From: an uncultured Lachnospiraceae bacterium
GTDB taxonomy: Bacteria; Bacillota; Clostridia; Lachnospirales; Lachnospiraceae
Length of the DNA stretch: 12,025 nucleotides
Reading direction: 5' to 3'
Assembly (NCBI GenBank): GCA_947589175.1
Contig: CANPZR010000050.1
Coordinates: 1 to 12,025, forward strand
Numbering within the stretch: position 1 is the stretch's first letter; every line of letters begins with the position of its first letter. Shown here piece after piece: positions 6,919 through 12,025 of the stretch. The notes under the pieces were generated by a model. That model was not told the origin of the DNA. It saw only the letters and a program-made list of their open reading frames with translations, and did no database searches. The position numbers were made by a program, and so were the translations under genes.

Positions 6919-8556
6919 TTAGATACCTCCCCACTCTTCGTTGATCCAGTTGCGGAGCAGAAGCGCCACCGCATCCGGGTTTTCATCTACAAATTTCTCT
7001 ATCATCACTCTCGTTTCTGATTTCTCACCTAATTCAATCTCATCCAGGGCCGGTCCCTCCTCCTGGGTAGTAGCCAGCAGATCCTCTACGGAAAGCTCCG
7101 GCTCCAGCTCGGTGACCTGTACCGGGGATGTACCCTTTATAATCACAAATACCAGAAGTCCCGCGATCAGAAGCGTGAGCAGCACCATGAGGTAATTGGT
7201 GATGTTGTCTGCGAAAGTACCTTCCTCTCTGGCCTCGTAGACCGGCTTCTGCTTCACCTGGATGGAAATGTTGTTGGTGGCGATGCCCGTGGCGGCCGCC
7301 ACTAACTCCGGCAGCTCCGCCGGCGTCTCCAAGTCGGTCACGGCGCTGTTCTGGTCCACATACTCCTCAAAGGAGATGTCGTCGAGAAGCCCCTGCTCCT
7401 CCAAACTCTCCTCCTTGACTACGTTGTACTGGGTCAGCACGATGGCGATGGAGGATTCCTCCGGTACCACCGCCCCGATCTCGTGCTCGATGTTCTGCAC
7501 GGTCTCATTGGGCAGGTAGTTGTACTTGTCCAGTATCGTCTCGCTGTTGCTGCTCCCGGTGTCCTGCAGCATGACGTCCGTCTCGTCGCCGTTGCTGTCC
7601 GTACCGGGAATGCCTCCCGCGGAGGAATTTCCGGTCGATTTATAATTGTAGGAACTGGAATACAGACCCTGATCCTGGCCCTCGTTGGCCGTATAGGTCT
7701 TGATCAGCTCCGTCACCTTGTCCATGTTGAATTTGATGTTGGCGCTTCCGATCTGCACGTCGTCGTACCCCGCCTTAAGCAGCATGTCGCTGACGTTCTT
7801 GGCAAAGGTATTGCGCAGCTTCTCCACGTATTCGTTGTTGCTGGAGACCGCTCCTCCGAGCGTGTTGTCCTGCTTGGCGCCATAGAGAAGATTGCCCGCC
7901 GTATCGGTCAGAATAATCTCGTCGGTGGATGTGTTGCCCACGGCATTGGCCAGATAATAGGCAATGGCCTTGGCCGCCTCGGAATCCATCTCGGCGCCCT
8001 CCTCCAGCTTCAGAGCCGCGCTGACAGATGTATCCTTTCGCTCGGCGTAAATGGTGCCGTCGTCCACCGGACGGTTTATGTATACGGTGGCGTCCTCGAC
8101 TCCGTCAAAGTTCATCAGTCCCTTGCGGATCGATGACTGCATGGCGAGAACCGCCTTGGTCTGCTTCTCCGTGGATGAGGTGCTGATGTCGTTGTCCAGC
8201 GCGTCCTCCCACGTCATCTCATCGTCTACGATGTTGTTGGATCCCATCAGGAGAACGGCGTCCGCATGCTGGGACTGCTCCACGCGAAAATGCGTCCGGC
8301 CATCGCTGTCCGCCTCTTTCTTGTAAGAGATCCCGGCCTCTGTCAGAGCGTCGTCGAACTCAGCCGCCGTGTCGCCCTTCAGGGTGACAAGATCCAGGTA
8401 AGTGGGGCGGGTCAGAAAATAGCCCAACAAAACCAGGGCAAAGAAAATAGCCAGTACCACACAGATGATAATGGTTTTCTGCCTGCTTGTATATTTATTC
8501 CAAAATGCCAGTATTTTGTCCTTGATGGCAATCAGTTGATCCATCATACGTTCCAT
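6919..8556 (-). CDS. fliF: Flagellar MS-ring protein FliF
   Basis: FliF forms the membrane-embedded MS ring, the base on which the motor, rod and export gate assemble. It has one membrane helix at about residues 28-48 and another at about 455-473. Between them are the YscJ/FliF ring-building motifs and the FliF C-terminal region (for example YLPNETVQNIEHEIGAVV and LTQYNVV). The cytoplasmic tail ends in PDAVALLLRNWINEEW, the classic FliG-binding helix. Length (545) is typical. The chosen ATG at 8554-8556 has GGGGAG only two bases upstream; in-frame ATGs at 8547 and 8544 (residues 4 and 5) have a longer spacing and may be the true start. The gene begins 32 bases after fliE and its TAA abuts the fliG ATG. 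Confidence 0.97.
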   Translation of the reverse strand: MERMMDQLIAIKDKILAFWNKYTSRQKTIIICVVLAIFFALVLLGYFLTRPTYLDLVTLKGDTAAEFDDALTEAGISYKKEADSDGRTHFRVEQSQHADAVLLMGSNNIVDDEMTWEDALDNDISTSSTEKQTKAVLAMQSSIRKGLMNFDGVEDATVYINRPVDDGTIYAERKDTSVSAALKLEEGAEMDSEAAKAIAYYLANAVGNTSTDEIILTDTAGNLLYGAKQDNTLGGAVSSNNEYVEKLRNTFAKNVSDMLLKAGYDDVQIGSANIKFNMDKVTELIKTYTANEGQDQGLYSSSYNYKSTGNSSAGGIPGTDSNGDETDVMLQDTGSSNSETILDKYNYLPNETVQNIEHEIGAVVPEESSIAIVLTQYNVVKEESLEEQGLLDDISFEEYVDQNSAVTDLETPAELPELVAAATGIATNNISIQVKQKPVYEAREEGTFADNITNYLMVLLTLLIAGLLVFVIIKGTSPVQVTELEPELSVEDLLATTQEEGPALDEIELGEKSETRVMIEKFVDENPDAVALLLRNWINEEWGGI

Positions 8557-8588
8557 CGCTCCCCAAAACTAATCTATCGTGTGCCGCT

Positions 8589-8918
8589 TTAGAACTGCAA
8601 ATTCATCAGCGTCCGGTACGCCTCCACCGCCGTATTCTTCACGGCGACCGTGTACTGCAGGGTCGTATTCGCCTTCTGCTGGGCGATCATCAGGTCATGC
8701 AGGTTGGTGGACTCGCCGGAAGCATACTTGATGACTTCCTCCTCCACCGCGTTGGAGTAATCCTCCGTCTCGTGGATCATCTTCATGGCAGAGTCCAAAA
8801 GGCTCTCAAAGCTCACATGATTGGTCTGATCCTTATTTTCCTGAAGCGGATTGGTCGTGGAGTAGCGGCTCACGCTCTCCAGATTGTCAATCGCCGCCAG
8901 GCTCGCTATTGTATTCAT
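8589..8918 (-). CDS. fliE: Flagellar hook-basal body protein FliE
   Basis: FliE is the small adapter between the MS ring and the proximal rod and one of the earliest exported subunits. The 109-residue protein has a variable, polar N-terminal part and the conserved SFESLLDSAM block at about 36-45. Its C-terminal helical half (LHDLMIAQQKANTTLQYTV, then NTAVEAYRTLMNLQF) is diagnostic for the family. Length is normal (about 100-110). The ATG has GGAGG (8925-8929) six bases upstream. It lies between flgC and fliF, as in Bacillus. The 69 bases separating it from flgC hold no gene and no clear promoter. Confidence 0.97.
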   Translation of the reverse strand: MNTIASLAAIDNLESVSRYSTTNPLQENKDQTNHVSFESLLDSAMKMIHETEDYSNAVEEEVIKYASGESTNLHDLMIAQQKANTTLQYTVAVKNTAVEAYRTLMNLQF

Positions 8919-8987
8919 CCTGATCCTCCGTCATATCTCGAAAATTCTAAAAAGCCTCAAAATCCCGCGCGCTATCCAAAAATCCTA

Positions 8988-9425
8988 TTATGACTGGCCG
9001 ATTTCAAGAGCCTTCGTCGCCATGCCCTTGGTGGCGTTCAGCACTGTTACATTGGCCTCGTAGGCCCGGGTGGCGTCGATCATGTTGGTCATCTCGGTCA
9101 CCGTATTGACATTGGGATATGTCACATAGCCGTCCTCGTCCGCGTCCGGGTGGGAGGGGTCGTAGACCATGTTCCCCTGGGAGGGATCCTCCACGATCCG
9201 GCTCACCTTCACGCCCTTGCCGATTCGACTGTCGGCCAGACGGAGCGACTCGCTGAAGGTCGGATAGCTCTTCTCCTCAAATACAACCGTCTTTCGACGG
9301 TATACGTTGCCCTTGCCGTCTCTTGTTGTATTGACATTGGCGATGTTCTCCGCGATGGTGTCCATGCGGGTCTGCTGCGCGGTCATACCGGTCGCGCTGA
9401 CGTCCATAGCGCCAAATATAGACAT
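8988..9425 (-). CDS. flgC: Flagellar proximal rod protein FlgC
   Basis: FlgC is one of the proximal rod proteins connecting MS ring and distal rod. The 145-residue protein shows the N-terminal rod signature FGAMDVSATGMTAQQTRMD and IAENIANVNTTR. It also has the FlgC-specific Val-Tyr-Asp-Pro-x-His-Pro-x-Ala motif at about residues 87-95 and the C-terminal helix NMIDATRAYEANVTVLNA and MATKALEIG. Both terminal helices, needed for export and for coiled-coil packing in the rod, are present. The ATG at 9423-9425 follows AAAGGGGG, a good ribosome site. A 66-base gap separates it from flgB. Confidence 0.98.
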   Translation of the reverse strand: MSIFGAMDVSATGMTAQQTRMDTIAENIANVNTTRDGKGNVYRRKTVVFEEKSYPTFSESLRLADSRIGKGVKVSRIVEDPSQGNMVYDPSHPDADEDGYVTYPNVNTVTEMTNMIDATRAYEANVTVLNATKGMATKALEIGQS

Positions 9426-9491
9426 ACTCAGTCCCCCTTTTGTTTCGAATTTATTGACTCATGCCTGTCCCATCATGGTCTGTTCCTGTCA

Positions 9492-9881
9492 TCAATTCGT
9501 CTTAATCGCTGCCTTCAGTCTCGAAAATTCATTGTTGATGCAGCTGATCAGCGTGTAGTAGTTGATCTGGTTCTTCGCAAGCTCCACGTTCTCCGTGCTG
9601 ACGTCTACGTTGTTCCCGTCCGCCCGGTAGCTCAGTCCCGCCTGCTCCGTGTACGTCGTGGCCTCGAGGGTGTTCAGATCCAGTCCCGCCACCGTCTCGT
9701 CCAGCGTGTCAGTGCCCGCCACCGCGTCCGCCAGATAAGACTGAAACTGCACGTCCTTCCTCTTGTAGCCGGGCGTGTCCGCATTGGCAATGTTGTTCGC
9801 CAGAACATCGTTCCTATACCAGGTGGCATCCGCCGCCTTGTCCAGCACATTGACATAGTTATATGCCCCTGACAATACCAT
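9492..9881 (-). CDS. flgB: Flagellar proximal rod protein FlgB
   Basis: FlgB is a proximal rod subunit exported early in assembly, and here it is the first gene of the fla operon. From the ATG at 9881 the protein has 129 residues, the family length. It carries the rod signature LANNIANADTPGYKRKDVQF at about 29-48 and the C-terminal helix INYYTLISCINNEFSRLKAA. The frame stays open upstream to an ATG at 10019, but those 46 extra codons (rich in Cys, with no ribosome site) do not look like FlgB. The sequence before 9881 reads AAAGGAAGTGGAGCCC, which gives ribosome-site matches at two spacings. An ATG at 9902 would add seven residues (MRKEVEP) and is less likely. Confidence 0.97.
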   Translation of the reverse strand: MVLSGAYNYVNVLDKAADATWYRNDVLANNIANADTPGYKRKDVQFQSYLADAVAGTDTLDETVAGLDLNTLEATTYTEQAGLSYRADGNNVDVSTENVELAKNQINYYTLISCINNEFSRLKAAIKTN

Positions 9882-9961
9882 GGGCTCCACTTCCTTTCTC
9901 ATCAAAATCTTCTGATCGCAGAACCCGCAAAAGGCGCCCTGCCTCACGATAAATCCCAGAA

Positions 9962-10004
9962 AAACGCAAAGGGCATCGTGACGTACACAACTCCATTTGC
10001 GTTT
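9962..10004 (-). terminator. Leader hairpin of the fla operon; terminator or attenuator-like
   Basis: On the minus strand a 19-base arm (10004-9986) can pair with 9980-9962 around a 5-base loop (TACGT): 17 of 19 positions pair, two of them G-U, with mismatches at 9995/9971 and 9992/9974. The outer nine pairs are perfect (AAACGCAAA with TTTGCGTTT). Five T in a row end at 9960, three of them in the stem, so the T run is short. It begins 53 bases after the topA stop and downstream of the predicted flgB promoter. It may therefore terminate topA, attenuate fla, or stabilise the leader. The pairing is seen directly; termination is inferred. Confidence 0.6.
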
Positions 10005-10025
10005 AAAGTCCACTCTCATGTGTCA

Positions 10026-10054
10026 ATTCTATCATACTTAAATCCAAATGACAA
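10026..10054 (-). promoter_or_regulatory. Predicted housekeeping (sigma-A) promoter of the fla operon
   Basis: On the minus strand TTGTCA (10049-10054), a 17-base spacer and TAGAAT (10026-10031) match the sigma-70/sigma-A consensus at 5 of 6 bases in each box. A TG at 10033-10034 gives an extended -10 (TGATAGAAT). The -35 begins only three bases after the topA stop. The expected start is near 10019, giving a flgB leader of about 138 bases. Spacing and location are strong, but this is sequence matching only. Confidence 0.7.
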
Positions 10055-10057
10055 GCA

Positions 10058-12025
<1,968 letters not shown>

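Larger units (their letters stand above)
9882..10057 (-). other. topA-flgB intergenic region and fla leader
   Basis: These 176 bases hold the candidate housekeeping promoter just after the topA stop, the 43-base hairpin, a smaller hairpin (GAGGC/GCCTT, 9931-9945) and the flgB ribosome site. I see no tRNA, no codY and no sign of a full riboswitch of a known class. No sigma-28 consensus is visible here. Confidence 0.7.

Noticed and set aside
8944..8958. CodY-box-like AATTTTC half site in the fliE-flgC gap, and a GAAAATT half site near 2413
   Set aside because: Only one half of the palindromic AATTTTCWGAAAATT box is matched in each case, with several mismatches in the other half. This is not enough to claim CodY binding.
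9931..9945. Small hairpin GAGGC/GCCTT followed by TT in the fla leader as a second terminator
   Set aside because: The stem is only five pairs (one of them G-U) with a short T run. It is noted as part of the leader but is too weak to call a terminator alone.
9960..10020. c-di-GMP-I riboswitch before flgB, suggested by ACGCAAA in the leader
   Set aside because: The rest of the aptamer consensus is absent, including the paired GNRA-type stem and the GGUUACC-like segment, and the CGCAAA bases are taken up in a perfect hairpin stem instead.

Overview
The window is the first part of a classical Gram-positive fla/che operon, read entirely on the minus strand from high to low coordinates. The 3' part of topA lies upstream of it. 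The gene order flgB-flgC-fliE-fliF-fliG-fliH-fliI-fliJ-motE-like-fliK-flgD is the order found in Bacillus and in motile Clostridia. Strong GGAGG-type ribosome sites, moderate GC content, a clostridial FliK/FlgD layout and a TopA with three C-terminal Cys4 zinc fingers suggest a motile Firmicute. Clostridia, and within them Lachnospiraceae, are the best guess; this rests on gene content and protein character, not on a database search.

Layout from right to left. topA enters from the right edge, lacks its N-terminus and stops at 10058. The next 176 bases hold a good housekeeping-type promoter (-35 at 10049-10054, extended -10 at 10026-10034) and a leader containing a 43-base hairpin (9962-10004). 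Then come flgB, flgC and fliE (proximal rod and MS-ring/rod adapter), fliF (MS ring), fliG (switch/rotor), fliH, fliI and fliJ (the export ATPase with its stator and stalk), a membrane-anchored MotE-like coiled-coil protein, fliK (hook-length ruler) and flgD (hook cap). The first 13 codons of the next operon gene are at the left edge. Most genes overlap or lie within about 30 bases of each other. The exceptions are gaps of 66-77 bases between flgB/flgC, flgC/fliE and motE-like/fliK.

Together these genes build the flagellum from the inside out: MS ring and switch first, then the type III export ATPase complex, the rod, and the hook cap and hook-length control. No gene looks broken. I see no tRNA, rRNA, CRISPR array, insertion sequence or phage gene, and no stretch over 300 bases without a gene.

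I did not find an obviously new biological system. The points most worth a second look are: (1) an intra-operon sequence matching the sigma-28/sigma-D consensus just upstream of fliK; (2) the fla leader hairpin, which has alternative pairing partners; (3) a FlgD that carries an extra Ig-like, X2-type domain and an acidic repeat tail; and (4) topA lying directly beside flgB, without the codY block that separates them in Bacillus subtilis.
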